Below, in pieces: positions 20,001-35,000 of a stretch of DNA of 64,000 nt. The translations under genes and the position numbers were made by a program. The notes beneath the pieces are model-generated. The model was not told the origin of the DNA. It made no database searches and saw nothing but the letters and a program-made list of their open reading frames with translations. Source of the stretch: Pelodera strongyloides (Eukaryota; Nematoda; Chromadorea; Rhabditida; Rhabditidae); assembly GCA_036852015.1 (NCBI GenBank), contig JAANDG010000106.1, positions 1 to 64,000 on the forward strand, written 5' to 3'. Numbering within the stretch: position 1 is the first letter of the stretch; every line of letters starts with the position of its first letter.

Positions 20001-23000
20001 TAAGAATACAGGGAAAAATAACATATAATTTGTCGCACATCTTTCCCTTTTTTTCGGGAAAACCGGGTTATTAACGTTTTCGCACATTTATTATCAATTT
20101 AACATATAAGCCTTGTTAGACAATTAATATATGATTTAAATAAGATACAAAAGTCTCCTTTGTATGTATATATTTCTGGACCAAAAATGATGTTGGCCCG
20201 TTGGCCCTCGTTAGTCATTTGGGAATCGATTCTGGTCCTATTCTATTCTCCTTTTCTATATTGCAAAAGACCCTCCCTGCCCCCTTCCTCAGGGGCCCAG
20301 CTCCCCCTTTTGGGGAACGGGGAACACCTTTAGTTACCCGGGAAAAGTAATAACAACGACGTTCCCGCGGGGATGTTCCATAGTTATTGCTATTTTTTAT
20401 CTTCGTTATTTCACGATATATTTCGTCTTTTTCATTTGAGGTTGTTGCATTTCTTATGCTAATCAGGCGAACCAAAATAGAGTGACGAAGACAAAAACTG
20501 CCTTTGACAATTCATTTGATATCATTTTCCAATAATTTATTGGACGTTGGACAATTCTAAGCTGGGCCCCCTTTCCCTTTGATCGACTTTTGATGCGCGA
20601 ACTTTTTTTACTCCTAGACCGGTTTGCTGGTCCCTTCTTAATATCTATGTAGTTCGGTTTCTCTCCTTCTCTCTCTTGCTTCTCTCTCTAAAGCTCTCTC
20701 TGTATGTCTGTCTCTGAAGCTCTCTCCCTCTCTCTCTATCTCTCTCTTTGTCTCTCTCTCTAAAGCTCTCTCTCTCTCTAAAGCTCTCTCTCTCTCCCCC
20801 TCTCTCTGAAGTTTCTTGAGTAAGTTAAACAAAGATTTTTTTGCGTAAAGCTCAGAAGCACTGTAGTGGAATACTGTTTACGCGTGCACCCTCTCATATA
20901 AACTCAAATATTAGTGGGGGAGATAGAGAATGAGTACTCGAGAAATTCACTCCCACAGAGAGAGTTTATTTGATGGTTATTGATCAAGGGATATTCATAA
21001 CTCTTTTAATGGTATCGACTTTCCCTCTCTCTGATTCGTACAGCTTAATAAACGAATGCGTAACAATAGTTACACTTTTGAGCTATGGCAGCTGTTTAGT
21101 GTAAATTGTATTTTAGGTTTTTCAAGTGGGTTACGTAGATAGTGGTATGTTAGCACCTGTTTGTTACCGCCCAACGTCGCACCTCGTTGGCACCACAGTG
21201 GTGTCTCGCATAACTCCATATCATATATGTATACAGTCATGCCAATGATACGGCATAAACTGTTGAACTCGTCCAATGCGCATTAACTTATGAGAAACCA
21301 TTGTCTATGACTGCTTATTTAGCTGAAATCCACCAATCCATTTTCAAAAGAACCGAATATGCAAACAAGTTCCATGACTGTATCCATTGGTCATACAATG
21401 GTTCATAGTGTTGACCCATGTTAACGGTTTCTTTTGACACCGCTTGTTTACATAGGAAATTAGCATACACAATCAGCTTTTATTGCGTGGCAGCTCTCTC
21501 ACCTTCGGCCCGTGATTATTCTGCGTGGCAGCCCCTCCCCCACACTTCAACTGTTTGTATATTTGTGAATATATTTGCTTAAGACTCTCGCGTGTGTACG
21601 CCCGTGAGGCCCAAGTTTCTTCGCTTTGCTTAGCAAAAGACTTAATCCCCAGGATTATCTTTTCGACACACAATAACTGTGGTTTACGTAATAATTTTGG
21701 AATTTTGAAGAATACGTGTCTATTTTTATAATTCACTGGTTTTATGCTGCACATCACAGCAAATTGGAAACACATGGTTGAAAACGTTAGAAAAACACAG
21801 CACTACGCCAAAGAGTCAGGTTTTTTTCAGCATCATGATTTTTCGTGAGCCTGACCCTTTGACACTTGCTTACTCATTATTTCCCTTATACAATTATACC
21901 TGAAAAAAGTTTCGCAGATAAGATTATAATATAATACACATGCGTTTGTAATAGCACCTCGGTAAACAAAATTTCGAACCTGTAGTTCCTTCAAACTTTT
22001 TTCACACCAAAAAAAATAATGGATTTTGCGCAAAAAAAAACTCCAGAAAAGGAAAAGTTGTAGGCTTTCTGTGCAAGTCGATTCATCTTTTACACTGGAT
22101 TCAAGCAAAAACGCCCTTTCAAGCGTTTTCTTACAAATAGTTATTTTAGCTTCTGCTTCTATTATACAAAATATTCTATGATATTAAGATTCTAATATAA
22201 TATTAATGATCATTATTATCACACCAAACTGGAATTATAAAACCACATGGAAAATATGTTAAATTTTCATGTTGTTTTCGAAACTATTATTATTAATATT
22301 GGAAAGGTGGAGATTTTAGCTTATTACGTACAACTTTTATTTATTTATTTTTGCTTCTGTATGCTGCATGCACATATTCATATGTTATATGCAAATCTCA
22401 TGACCTCTATTCATATCTCCCTCCGGCAATCTATGACTATGACAACATAGGAATAGCGTCATAATCTACGGAGGAATAAGTGACAAAGATGTATACATTG
22501 CACTTATTTTTCTTATTTTTTTTTAGATTTTACTTGCGAATTGCACTTTTTATTTACTCGTATCCTTCGTGTGGCCGTTTTCTGCAAGAAATTAGTATTT
22601 TGGGTATTTTGTATTTTGCCTTGTACATTTGTGTGAACAGCTGTTATTACGGTAGAAGTTATATAACAGTTACATAATTAAATAGCAATATTTAAAAGTG
22701 GAAGTTATTAATCGACAAACAGTGTGCCCAGTATCCGAGTATCCCAGTAATATGCCATTGCAGTGTACTGAAGAAACCCCAAATTTTCTCATAAATCTGT
22801 AATATTCCCTATTATTTGTGTATTATTCTTTGAACCAGGAAGCCTACATAATATTGCCCTCTCTCTCCCTTGGGAATAAATAGAAACCCGAGCAATTTGT
22901 CCCTTTTAATCGAACTTTACGGAAAACACGTTATTTCTCACATGTTGAAAGGGTCAGTAGATTTATTCAGTTCTTACTTTTTTATGCATGTTTAATGATA

Positions 23001-26000
23001 ATTATTATTATTATTCTTTTCTTTCATAGGTAGTTATGACATATGTGCATATCGCCCTTTCTCCTCTCTCCTTCTCTTGTACCAACACCTTACAATGTTG
23101 CCTATTGTACGCATTAGTCATCTAGAGAGGACAGTCATACACTATCGGCTTTTTATGCAAATCGATACGTCATCTCGGCAAAATATAATTTGTAAAGATT
23201 CTTCTCATTATATATTTTAGGGACATACACGTGAAGCAATTTTCTCACGCTCGTTATTTTTCTCTTGTAATTAAGTTTTCGACATAAAAAAATTGCATAT
23301 GAAATAGTTAACACCTTACAACTTCCGCACTTTTTCAATTAACTAGGGTAGGCGCTGATAAATAAATAAATAAATAAATCTTTTACGCTTCAAGGGCATG
23401 CATCTTTATTCAAGGGTGGAAATACAGTTTCAAAGTTTGCTTATGACATGGTCCGCAATAGGTGACGAGTTCCCCAGATGACAAATTGCTCGTCGACTTC
23501 GGGCTAGATGAAGAGCCTCTCCATTTTGCCTGAGAGCCTAAACTTCGAATCGTCCATTTCAATAGTTTCCCTTATGTACCCAAGAAAATTGGATTAGTAG
23601 TGAGTCTAACACTCTAAACGGCTTGGTTGAGTAACCACAGTGTCTTTTTTCCGAAAGCTTTTATTGCTGACTATATCTAGTAGTCATAAATGTGCATAAT
23701 GGATTTATACATTTCTCGAGAGGGGTTCGCTATGTCTTCTTTTTGCTTTCCACGTCTGGGATAATGTGTTTTATTTGTAGAAAAAGATCGGATTTTACTA
23801 AGGTCGTTAATATAGCGGCGGTCCTGAAAATGTCCTAGAAACTGTGCTCTTTTCTTACTATGTTTCAAAGTCGATTTAATCGAAACCTTATTTATTGAGC
23901 TTGTTGGCTGTTAACATTGCCTATATCTTTCGTAAATAAATAAATAAATCTTTTACGCTTCAAGAGCATGCACCTTTATTCAAGGGTTGAAATACAGTTT
24001 GAAAGTTTGCTTATGACATGTTCCGCATAGGTCCTGAGCAGTAGGCGACAATATCTTAAATTCTTGAATATATCTTATACCTTATATATCTTATCTTGTA
24101 TATTTTATATTGAATATATAGGCGATATCTGACAAATAATTATACCTTTTTTAAAATTATTATTTTTTTTTGTTTCAGCAGGAGGACTTAGCAGGACGTC
24201 ATCACTCTGCATCTGCATACAGGTCTGCCGAGCAGAGGTAACAATTTGTTTTACCTATTATTCATATTTTCTAGTGACTGTAACTGTAACTGTGTTATAA
24301 AGGCTGCCTATCATCTTCTGTAACTAATCGATAAAATTAGCACAATATTTTCTTTCATATAACATGTTTACTGTAGCAATTCCATTGCTAATATTGGTGG
24401 CAGTGTATTGTCCTTGATTGAAAATAAGAGAAAGTCAGCACAGCCAGTATTCGGTTTATCTGAGAGTTTCTAAAATACCCTTGTAAAGCGTTGACTTTCA
24501 CGTCGGCGCAGTTGAGGTACTAGGAGCTCGGTTTAGTTCCGCGGTTTATATTTTTAACGAATGCCTAATTCAACATTAATTTTCCAGAGAGGCGCACTAC
24601 GGCGGTGGATATCGTGAAGAAGACGAATACATCACACACGCACACGCACAACGCTACAGTAACGGAACGAGTAAGTTTTTCTTACTGTAATCAAATGGAC
24701 GGCCTACCAAAATTTTTGTAGGCTTTGGGTTCACTTTGGGTGCCCTGCAGGCTCAGTAATCTGGGTTAGAGCTTTTTAGTTGACATTTACTATTTACAAC
24801 ACCTGCTTGTGAGAATCTTAAAGTTACTTTCAAGAAGCAGGTGCTTCTTATACTAGTACGATTTTGAACGAATTCCAAATATTTTCCACCTTGTGAATTC
24901 TTATGCACCGAGCGAGTGACCTTGAAGCTTGAGGCGATATTTATTACTCTCTCTCTCTCTCTCACACTCTCTCTCCTTCTATCTCTCTCTCTCTCCCTCT
25001 CTTTCTCTCTATTTCTCTCTATTTCTTTCGGTTTCTCTCTATTTCTCTCTGTTTCTCTCTATTTCTCTCTATTTCTCTCTCTCCCTCTCTCTCTCTCTTT
25101 CACTCTCCCAACCCGAACTCGTAATTTTACTTCAGAATCGCGTGACGACCGCCACGGAGAGATGGCAGTCGACTATTCCGCGCAGGACTTTCGCCAGTCA
25201 TTGGCCGCGATCGATGCGGCGAGCAGAGATGGTACCTATACTTATATGCTTCTTGTTTCCTAACATTATGATCCTCTTACATTTATGAATAGTTATGAAA
25301 AGTTCACAAGTGAAGACAGACTTGTTGCCTCTATAAATTATTATTAAATTATGTATATAGACACTGTTTGTGTGTGTGTTTCGCATAATAGACGTAAACT
25401 TTTACCTACCAGATACTTACTTCACAGAAATATTTATCGTATATTTCAATCTCAGGCGCTTTATCCCGAGAGGGAGTGCGAGTGCGCAGAGAAGGAGAGA
25501 CGACTATTGTCACAGAACACAGAGATCCATACTCATTTTATTGGCAATTAGATCAGGTAGTCGAATTAATCAATATATAAACTAATTCCAGCACTGATAA
25601 TAGTTATACTTTCAGGGCGTTGCCAGTGTAGAAATTTTACCGAGAAATAGAGAAATTCTATAGAAATTTAGAGAAAACTTATCTACAAAATACCAGCGTT
25701 AGCAAACATTACTCACTGTTTTCAAGTACCTACGAGAGGTGGGGTTTGGCAACCTGAAACCTTTCAAACTAAATCGATCAAGCCAAACTTCTAAATTGAC
25801 TATTTTCTAAATGTATTCCCCAATACCGTACTACAATTTCAAGCAACGGCGAGAGGCAGAAACCCCGCCCAGAAGACCTCCACCCACTGATTACGTGATC
25901 GATGAAGAGGAGGTTAGTGAACCTTCTGATTTGGCAATAACTGGGAACATTGGGAGTTGCCACCCAAGAATTGGGGGAGCGGTTCCCGGTGCAACCTGAG

Positions 26001-29000
26001 CAAAAAGTATCGCTAGGGGCACTAATTGTTGTTAATTCGCCGAGGAGCATGCTAGGTAGCTTTTTTGTGGTTCGAAATGATGTGTGTGTCCATCCATACC
26101 ATAGTGGTATGCGTGGACAATGATTAGTGATTATATATATACGTGGGGACCTAGTGATTTAGGACTGTGGAAGATATGCACTATGCACACGTAGTTTCTT
26201 CAGCATAAAACTTTTCGGCATTTATTCATTTGTCTTCAAAGCAACGAAATGTTTAGGTGAACTTGCAAGAAACGGTGATGAGTCCCGAATCACAAGACTC
26301 AGGTACAGAATTTGAATAATATACATTTTTTGTGGTCTGTCGTAGGTTAGTCAGCATACGTGCTGTCACCCGTGTCGTTGTAATTTATATTCAAGCCCTG
26401 CATATGGTACGTTATCGTTGTCAGCGTACTGTAGCAATTGTCATTAGTGTTTTGCACAATCTGATTGAGATCTGACGTTTGTCCACCAAGACGTCGGTTG
26501 TTTTAGTGTGTACTAGTTTGTGATGTAAACTATGCCGTTTTATTAATATTCACCTGGTGAGTGTGTCTGTCAGTCTGTGATCTGGCTCCTCATCGTTGTT
26601 CTGTGCCGTCGTCTGGTCATGTATGGACTCTCTTGGATCGTCGTGGACTTCGTTAATCTCTCGTCCTTTCAGACGTAGTTCCAGGAGTGATGTTCGAAAG
26701 TCAGTACAGCCGACCCGTCAGACAGCCAGAGATGGACGTCGCTCGACCCCTGCCACCTGGTTGGGAAAAACATCAAGGTACGGTAGTTTTGCGGAGGTTT
26801 AGAATTTCAGGTAGCCCTTAGGGTAGTTTTGTGGATGTGGAACATCTCCTAAATTGGAGATAAATGTGAGAATTTCCGTGGATTTTTAATAATATTTGAT
26901 TCAGATCCTACTGGTTTCTCATACTACTGGCACGTTGACAGCGGTACGATACAGCGAGAACCGCCGGTAATTTGTTGTTAATTCAGTTTAGATGTAGGAA
27001 TTAGCAGATAACCGCATCCCGGTGTGATAAATACCACATGTATGTACTCCAAGACAAGCCTAATATGATTAAGCACCCATGAGATCCTCTATATGTACTG
27101 TAGTGAAATCACCTGTTTGTGTCTGAGTGTCTCTCCTCTCGTCCCCTATTCCACTCTTTTCTACCGTGCTCACCAGTTGGATCGGTTTTCAGAAGGCTGC
27201 TACTCCTCCGAGAAGTATTTCACCTCCACCACCACCGGTATACGCGAGGAGTCTGTCGGTAAGTAACCCTGGTAACAACGAATAAACAGTAGCCTCCGCA
27301 GGCTACGTCATGGTAACCAAGTCACAAAGGTAAAGCGGTATGACAGGTGGTTTGAAACAAAAGCTGAACAACCACTCTCTCGGGTATTTTATGAGAACGG
27401 TGTTCCATTCTGGCCATCAGCTCAGCAAATCCACGTGTCATACCGCTTTGAGATTTGCGCATCGGATAAAAAACGGGATTCTCTGTATTGTCCTCATAAC
27501 ATTACCAACTATACCCCACCTCGTTGAATATTAAACTGCATGATGCATGATAACTTTAAACACTCCCAAAACTGAGAGAACCATTTCAGAAAATTGTCTC
27601 CTTACAGTGTTCTGTGCAATGAAATGAAATGATTTATTACTGACAGACAAAAATCAATCAGCGTACGTACAAACAATGACAATGTAAATCAACAAATAAA
27701 GATGGTGATTTCTCTAAAGGAGCTAAGGAGCAGACATATCGTAGAGTTCAGAATAATTACATCGATAATTGCCTAATTGCAGTCGAAAGGAGTTCAAGCC
27801 GACGCGCCTTCTCCCCCTCCCCAAGTGATACAACTGCCCCCTCAGCAGCCAGTAATCGAGGAGCGCGCCTTCAAACAGACCACCACCAAGAGGAGAGTGG
27901 AGAAGGACGAGGAGAGCGAGGGAGAGCAGGAGGAAGACGGACAGAATAAGGTGAGGGTGGCGCCGTGGCAGACTTCTAAGTTTTGATGAGATATACGGGA
28001 GTTCAAGTCCCTTCCGAAACGTTATCAGCTTGTGACACTCGCAATGTTTCAAATACAATTCATAGATGAGGCCCACTGAGGAACACTTGTTATTTGGCAT
28101 GTCATGTTGAACGTGAAAAGTGTTGACTGAATAGATTGTGGATTGTTATGTGCTTCTGTGGGGCACTATCTTTGTCTCTCATCTACTAGTTCTTCAGTGA
28201 TGCGTCTTGCTTGTGGGAACACATCAACAAACCAATATATCTTTCCAAGTGTTCACGTTTTCTTTTTCTAGAGGAGTTCATATATTCCCAAGAAGCACGA
28301 AATTCGAACCATCTTTTTCATACGCATACGTATAGATATTAGGTACAATTTGCCTAAAATCAAGCACATTGACACGTGAAACCGTGTTACTTTCCTGGGT
28401 TATAGTGCAACAATACTGCGTCGAAGTACGTTTCCGCTCGATCGCAGGCTCAGATACTCCCATAAAGATAAAAAATATAAAGAGTACCGGGTTATATCAA
28501 CCGAATCCGCAGAAACGGTGCACAGGTTCATTTCTGAAGAGAGATGAACTGGCCTTTGAACTTCCCGGAGGCCAATTTTCTCGGGAAGCCGATTTATCTC
28601 CGCCAGTATTTACCCAGCTACCAACTTTACACCTTTGGTGGGGTGATACTCCCATTTCCATATTATTTTGTTTTGCTCCATCTTATAAGCAAAAGTATTG
28701 ACTTCATATTGCTTGTCTACTGTCTCCGCGCCCATCCATCTAGGGGATTACCGAGGGTATTTAGGGTAAAAACCAAAGAAAGACAATATAGAATGATATT
28801 GCTACTTACTTACTTTCCCTTCTATTCTAGGCACATCTCTGCTGTCATTGTCGTTTTATCTTACAAATCATTAAACGTTTACGTTTTTTACTTACACGTA
28901 GTTGTAGATTCCATACTTGACTAACTGTATCCAGCAGTGTTACTTCACCCAAACTTGACTCAAAGTTAAATGTGTGAAAGTTGTACAAAATGTCCATCAC

Positions 29001-32000
29001 CACGTATGCTGGTTTAATACTCCACATTCGGGAATCTCTTATGGTGAGGAGGCTATTTATTCACATTCTCATATTATTTGAGGCATCATATTATTTGATG
29101 CACACCTCGGTGTTATTTAATAAATAAATAAATAAATTCTGTAAACAGGATTTTCCCGTAACAAGGGGTTGGGTGTGTATACGTATACAGTATACTACTT
29201 ACGTTATATGATGTTCGACATACAGTACACCTGTGTACCAAAACACGTACTACCGTGTCAAGTATTCCTGCATATTTTGTACAATTAACGATTATCATAA
29301 AAAAATTACAGTAGGTGAAACATCAGTTCAGCTTGTAAAATAGTAATTTCAGCCGATTCGCTTCGCAGTCCGGTCACTCGGATGGACAGAAATTGATGAG
29401 AGCGAACTCACAGCCGACAGGTTGGAATTGAACACAGTTACTGGAACTAGCGATTTCGTTAATGTATCTCTCTCTCTCTCTCTCTAACACACACTCTCTC
29501 TTGTCTCTCACGTACTCTCTTTGTTATCACTCACTCTTTCTTTATAAATCTCTCTCTCTCATGTCCTCTCTCTCTCTCTCTCTCTCTCTAACACACACAC
29601 TCTCTCTTGTCTCTCACGTACTCTCTTTGTTGTCACTCACTCTTTCTTTATAAATCTCTCTCTCATGTCCCATCTCGCTCTCTCTCTCTCTCTCTATCTC
29701 TCTCTTTCTTTCTTTCTCCTTGCGAAAAGCGAGCTCGATTGCGGATTCTTGACTTTTCAGAAGTTCGCGTGCCGTGAACCGTGCCATCGTTGATCTTTCC
29801 ACTGGCCGTCACGATGTGATGGACAATGTGAGCAAATGGGGAGATGTAAGCATTTTTATATTAATTTCATTTCCTGATCTGGTAAAAGCCGACTATTTGT
29901 TTATCCGGATGCGTTAGTTACATTTGTTTCTATGCAAGCTGTTCGGAAGTGGGGCACGGACCTGGTCCGGGCTTTGCAGCTTGGTTGTCCGACGGTGTCC
30001 CGCAAGAGCTTTGATAGCCCCAATTTCCCGACACATTAGTTTTTGGTATTCTTGAAGTTTTCAGTCTACAACATCGTAAATATTCAGGGTCGCGAGCTGA
30101 TCATGGAGCTAGACGACAACGAGCTCACACTGATCGACCCCGACACAATGGCAGTCGTGCACTCAGAGAAGATACTGCAGATTAGAGTGTGGGGAGTGGG
30201 AAGAGACAACGGACGGTAAGGGCACTTGAATTTATCGATTAGTATGGATGCTTGATTTTTAATGAATATTTAACAACTAATGCAAATGCCATTATTCGTA
30301 AATTGAATGTTTCCCGACTAATCAACTAATTTTCATGTTGACGCTTACAGAGATCGGTAGGTTTCAATGTTGTATCGTGATTGTTTCCGAACATATTTTG
30401 CTGAGCTGATTAAAGCGAAAGACCAGCCGGTTTTTGAAACACATCGAGTGCCCCGGCATTCTTATGCAGCTTATGCATAAATTATAATAAAAATTCGAGA
30501 TAAATTCAAGCAAATTGGCATAAATACATAAGAATTCAGTTGCCGCCGGTATGTCGCTTTAAATGTTGTGGGAAAGAGCTTCCTTGATGGTGCGAGATAA
30601 ACAGTTACGCTATGATTGAGGAGCTCAGCCCCTACTGTAGCTGTGTCAGTGTTTGGCAGCTCATCAACTCTAAAAGGCCTCCGGAATCATAGATATTCTT
30701 TCGTTAGCATTTTTCGTTGTACCTTGTTTGTAATGTGCATGTGCTTGTATAATTGTGGTTTCCGAATTTTATCGGTATTTTCTAATAAGACGTTATAAGT
30801 TATAGATCGTACATATAAGGTACTGTACTTTGCCAGCCGGATATCACCAAATTGTCCTCTCAATCGATAAACAGGATTTCAACATAATACGATTGGTTTC
30901 AGCGACTTCGCCTATGTTGCCCGCGACAGAAATTCACGCCGCTTTTTGTGTCACGTTTTCCGATGTGACACCCCAGCGAAGACAATTGCCAACACGCTCC
31001 GGTGAGTGAATAATGTGTTATTAATTTTTTTCGAATTTCAATTAAAAATATTTGGCAGATTGCCATCTAATTGTAAGCCTAATTCTTACAAAAGATACCA
31101 TAAAAGAAACAATGGCCCTGTGGGTGTTAGTGTAGTTAGATAATTAAGCCTGTCACCGATCGGTCAATGATACTGTCATTAGTAACGCGACTAAAACGCA
31201 TTACACATTTCAACTGATGGGAACATTTTTTTGAATAATATGGTACAATGTGAATATTCAGGGACATCTGCAAGCGTTTGATGTTGCACCGCCGTCCGAG
31301 CAGTCTACATGCCATTGAGAGCGGAGAGAAACGTGTGGTTAGAAGTAGGGGAATATTCATGTTTGTTTAAGATTCTGAAGTACCAAAGTTACCGTAGCAC
31401 ATGTAAAGCCCGAATCCCACTAAAGTAACTACAGTACATGTATGTAAGTCATACGGGACTGTACTCCCGTAACTCTAATGTTTCAGGTGATTTGGCCACT
31501 CCAATTGAAGAACCGAAGAAAGTGATCCGATGTCATTTTCTGGGAGTGACCCAAGTGCCCAGAGCCACAGGAATTGATGTTCTTAATGAAGCTGTTGATC
31601 GACTTGTCTCACAGGTGAGTGTGTTGTCCGCAGACCGCGCGTCAGCCGAATACCGTAAACCCAATTGTTCCTTCAGGGTTTAGTGGCGGGACAACTTCTA
31701 TAAACTCGATCTTTACCAGAATTAATTTCTTTTTTTCATCATCGTTTCCATCATTCATATATATCAGCTTCGCTTCTTCAATTCTTTTATATTTAGATAC
31801 ATGTACTCAACATTGGTAGTGAATTGGTTGTGAGTAAAACTTGTAGTAATATTTCTCGATTCTGGATGCGTTTATTGTGTTAGCGCAGAAATATTCAACG
31901 ATGACTCCTATTCTAGGTCCGGCAAGAAAGATGGATCTTAGCAGATGTCGCCATTGCCCCATCAAGTATGACAATCAGCGAGGTTGGTTAATGGTTGCTG

Positions 32001-35000
32001 ATTTATTTGTTTAACCGTTTGTTTGACTGTTCGTTCGACACCTAGACTTAGAAAGTAATTTTAGCGTGGGCGAACTCAACTGAATGAATTAAGCGATTTT
32101 TTATACTTCTGTTTCGTTCTCGGCTTTTATCGTGCAGTACGCTCCTGGTCCTTTTAGTTTTGCTCTCCTAGCATTATGATTTTATTTTTTATCCTTCTGC
32201 CTTCAAACTTGTTTAGCAGTTGGTTAAATTTTCCACTTAATCATTAACAGTTAGCATCCTTTCTCAAACTTTTATAATATCATTTAAATCAATCAATCAG
32301 TGAGAATTCATGAGCAATCGGTCTACTTATTTTAACCTAAATAGCACCGGAATAATACACAAATAGTTCAACAGTCTACGTTTGATATAAGTAAAATGTA
32401 GTTTCAGTATGGGCCTACCTTGGTTTAACTTTTTAGGAATGGACAGGGACAGTACTTTCAAACTTTAAGCCTCTAAATAAGACTGAAAAGTAGATGAGGC
32501 TCATAGCTTTAGTGCTTTTTGGAAAAATACTTTTTTTTGTCAGATATAGGGGTCTTCGAAAAAAAGCGCAACGCACATCATAGGTTGTAAGCTTGAATGG
32601 TTGCACAAATTGTTGGGTGATAATTAGGTCAATTGGATATAGGTAAGCTTCCTAAAACAATAAAAGCTATAACATTAAATCGAGTAGTACTCTAGAAAAA
32701 TTGTTTCTCGAGAAAATTCTGATCGCTTTTAAAGGTGTCCTCTTTAACATTTGCTGCCCGTTTCCTTTTGGCACACCGCCTTGCTTCTTGCAATAAACTG
32801 GCGATATAGAGGTAGTTGATTGCATCACGAGAGCCCAAGGAACGCAGGTAGATCTAGTATGAAAATAGTATTGATTTGGTGTCATACTAAGCTATTAGTA
32901 TTGAGTTTGCTTGGATGAATTATTAGGTTTGAATCGGGTTCGATAGCTGTAGAACCGAAAAGAAAATAACCATTTATTGTCATTGTTTAGAAGTCCATAA
33001 ATAGAATATGATATGAAGATAAGTTTCTTACCGAAATCTTAAAAAATTGCGACGGGCAATTTTCTAACACGTGTTGAGCGGAGAAAATGTCCGATTTCAT
33101 TAATCGACGCACGTCAGGCTGCAATTAGCTGATAATTAAGGGTAATTAATATATTAATTGCCTGTGAGTTAGGAATCAACATCAGAAAGCGGACCATGGT
33201 GCCCTGTGACTAGATTCACATACGATACGGTGCAATTACTCTTATTTGTTTTATTCTAATTGTAAGCGGGACTCACCGCAATTTCCTCGCAAATGGCTTT
33301 CACTTCCGGAAACTGAAAAGCGAAATAGTTATTCAATATTTAAAACCTTGCCCTTCGGGAGAATCATCTTAAATTCATGGGTCGTACTGCCCAGTTTGAG
33401 CATATAGCATATCTCCATAACGTGTCAGCGTAAGTGCTGGTGGCTCCTACATACCAAGTTTTGTTGTTACCGTTTGCTTTACCCATCCGGCTTCCACCCC
33501 CCCCCCCATATTTGCTTTGGGAAAGAAAATGTAAGTACTATAAAAATAATAAAAATAATTCTTCTTACGTGAGTTCTCTCAATAGCGGCCCATGCTTGCG
33601 GGACGTTCGTTTTGCAACACCTCCATTCGACGATTGTATATAACCAACCCCACAGGTCATCGATAAAATACTGTAATGATATTTTGTCATTTGAACATTA
33701 TATTTATATTTTTGCTAATTATCTATGTGGTTATCAGCAATTATCTTGGTTTAGCATGGCACATTTACGATTTACACTTTGCCTCTAGAGAAATTTCGTG
33801 GATAGCACGGTTGATAGCGTAGTAGCTAATGACCCTACCCGTATCTGGTTTGAGGGTACGGTACTAAATGTTAACCGGTTACGGTATCCGATGGGTATTC
33901 TAACCTGCTCCCTGCCCATCTCGCTGTTCAGACTGGCCCATTCTTCGGTACCTCTAACTCCGACCCAGGACCGGGGCTCTCGGAAATGGCCCTTTTCGTC
34001 TGTAACCACTCTTGACATTCCCATATCGTACATTACTGCCGCGCTAGCATTCTGAAATTGCTTACTGTAATTAGTTGTAGGGTCTCTTTCTCTAGGTATC
34101 GCTCCATTCACTTCTCTCTCTCTCTCTCTTCTATCTCATCTCGCGTCTCGCGTCGTTAACTTCAGATACTGTAACCATTTGAATTTAAATTATTCTGCGA
34201 AGAAGAAGAAGGAGTAAATAGAAATAAATAGAAAAACCTTAGTAGCTCCGATATTTTCCGGTTTTATATCGCGATGGATAAAGCCCAAACAATGTAGATC
34301 GTACATGGCCTGGAAATATAGAAAAGTAACTCCCAAAAAAGCCTGTGATGCGGCTCCATTTATTTGTTCTTTCTTGTAGAAGCAGAAGAGAGTATCACCC
34401 ACCGTAATAACGAATGTTCTTTACATTAGAAAAAGCCTATATATTAATTAACTGACACGTAGTGTATGCATTGCGAAATCGGAAACAACTCTCGAGAGTG
34501 TATCGGCGTCAGTCGTTTTAATGATTGCCGTGTATGGACTAAGTGGTAGAAGTTCCATGATCACATAGCCGACCTGAAGGAAAGTTGGAACTTTATTGGG
34601 ATTAGCATTTGGACTAACAATTTATGACTATGAATATCAATCAATTTAATTTTAACAACTAACGGGATTTCCCTCTCGGTCGTTGACTGTTCCCGCAGAA
34701 TAAATGCGAACCAAATTCTGTGACCGATCTTCTTTGTGATCGTTCTGAATTCAATTATCAGTTGTGTAGTTGTGTTGTTTCTGAATCTGGTGGTTTTTAG
34801 CCTTCTTGATGAAAAGTAAGATGGTGAGTGTTAACTTTCTGGAAAAACACAAACCTCAACTATCCTCTTCATTACATTAACTTCATAGTGTAAACTGCCA
34901 GTGGCATCGGGTCGTAGAGCAATTTTACAAACAGCCTCCAATCCCTTGTGCTTGGGATGAGAACATTTTAGGACAAAGCCGTTAGCACCTGAATTCATCA

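Larger units (their letters stand above)
19296..24178. other. 4.9 kb Fe65-like intron
   Basis: No exon or nested gene is supported. It holds TC-rich tracts at 19345-19434 and 20658-20812 and two minus-strand retroelement tails at 23355-23540 and 23934-24050. The remainder is AT-rich with short hydrophobic or low-complexity open frames I do not regard as genes. Confidence 0.5.

Noticed and set aside
28369..28924. Overlapping plus-strand open frames of 110 and 126 codons
   Set aside because: They lie in an intron between two well-supported Fe65-like exons, contain a dispersed-repeat motif, and resemble no family I know.
32667..32885. 72-codon minus-strand open frame as the last kinase exon
   Set aside because: A different frame of the same bases, entered by the acceptor at 32854-32855, continues the kinase C-terminal helix in phase (IYLRSLG... 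to QFF stop); the longer frame does not fit.
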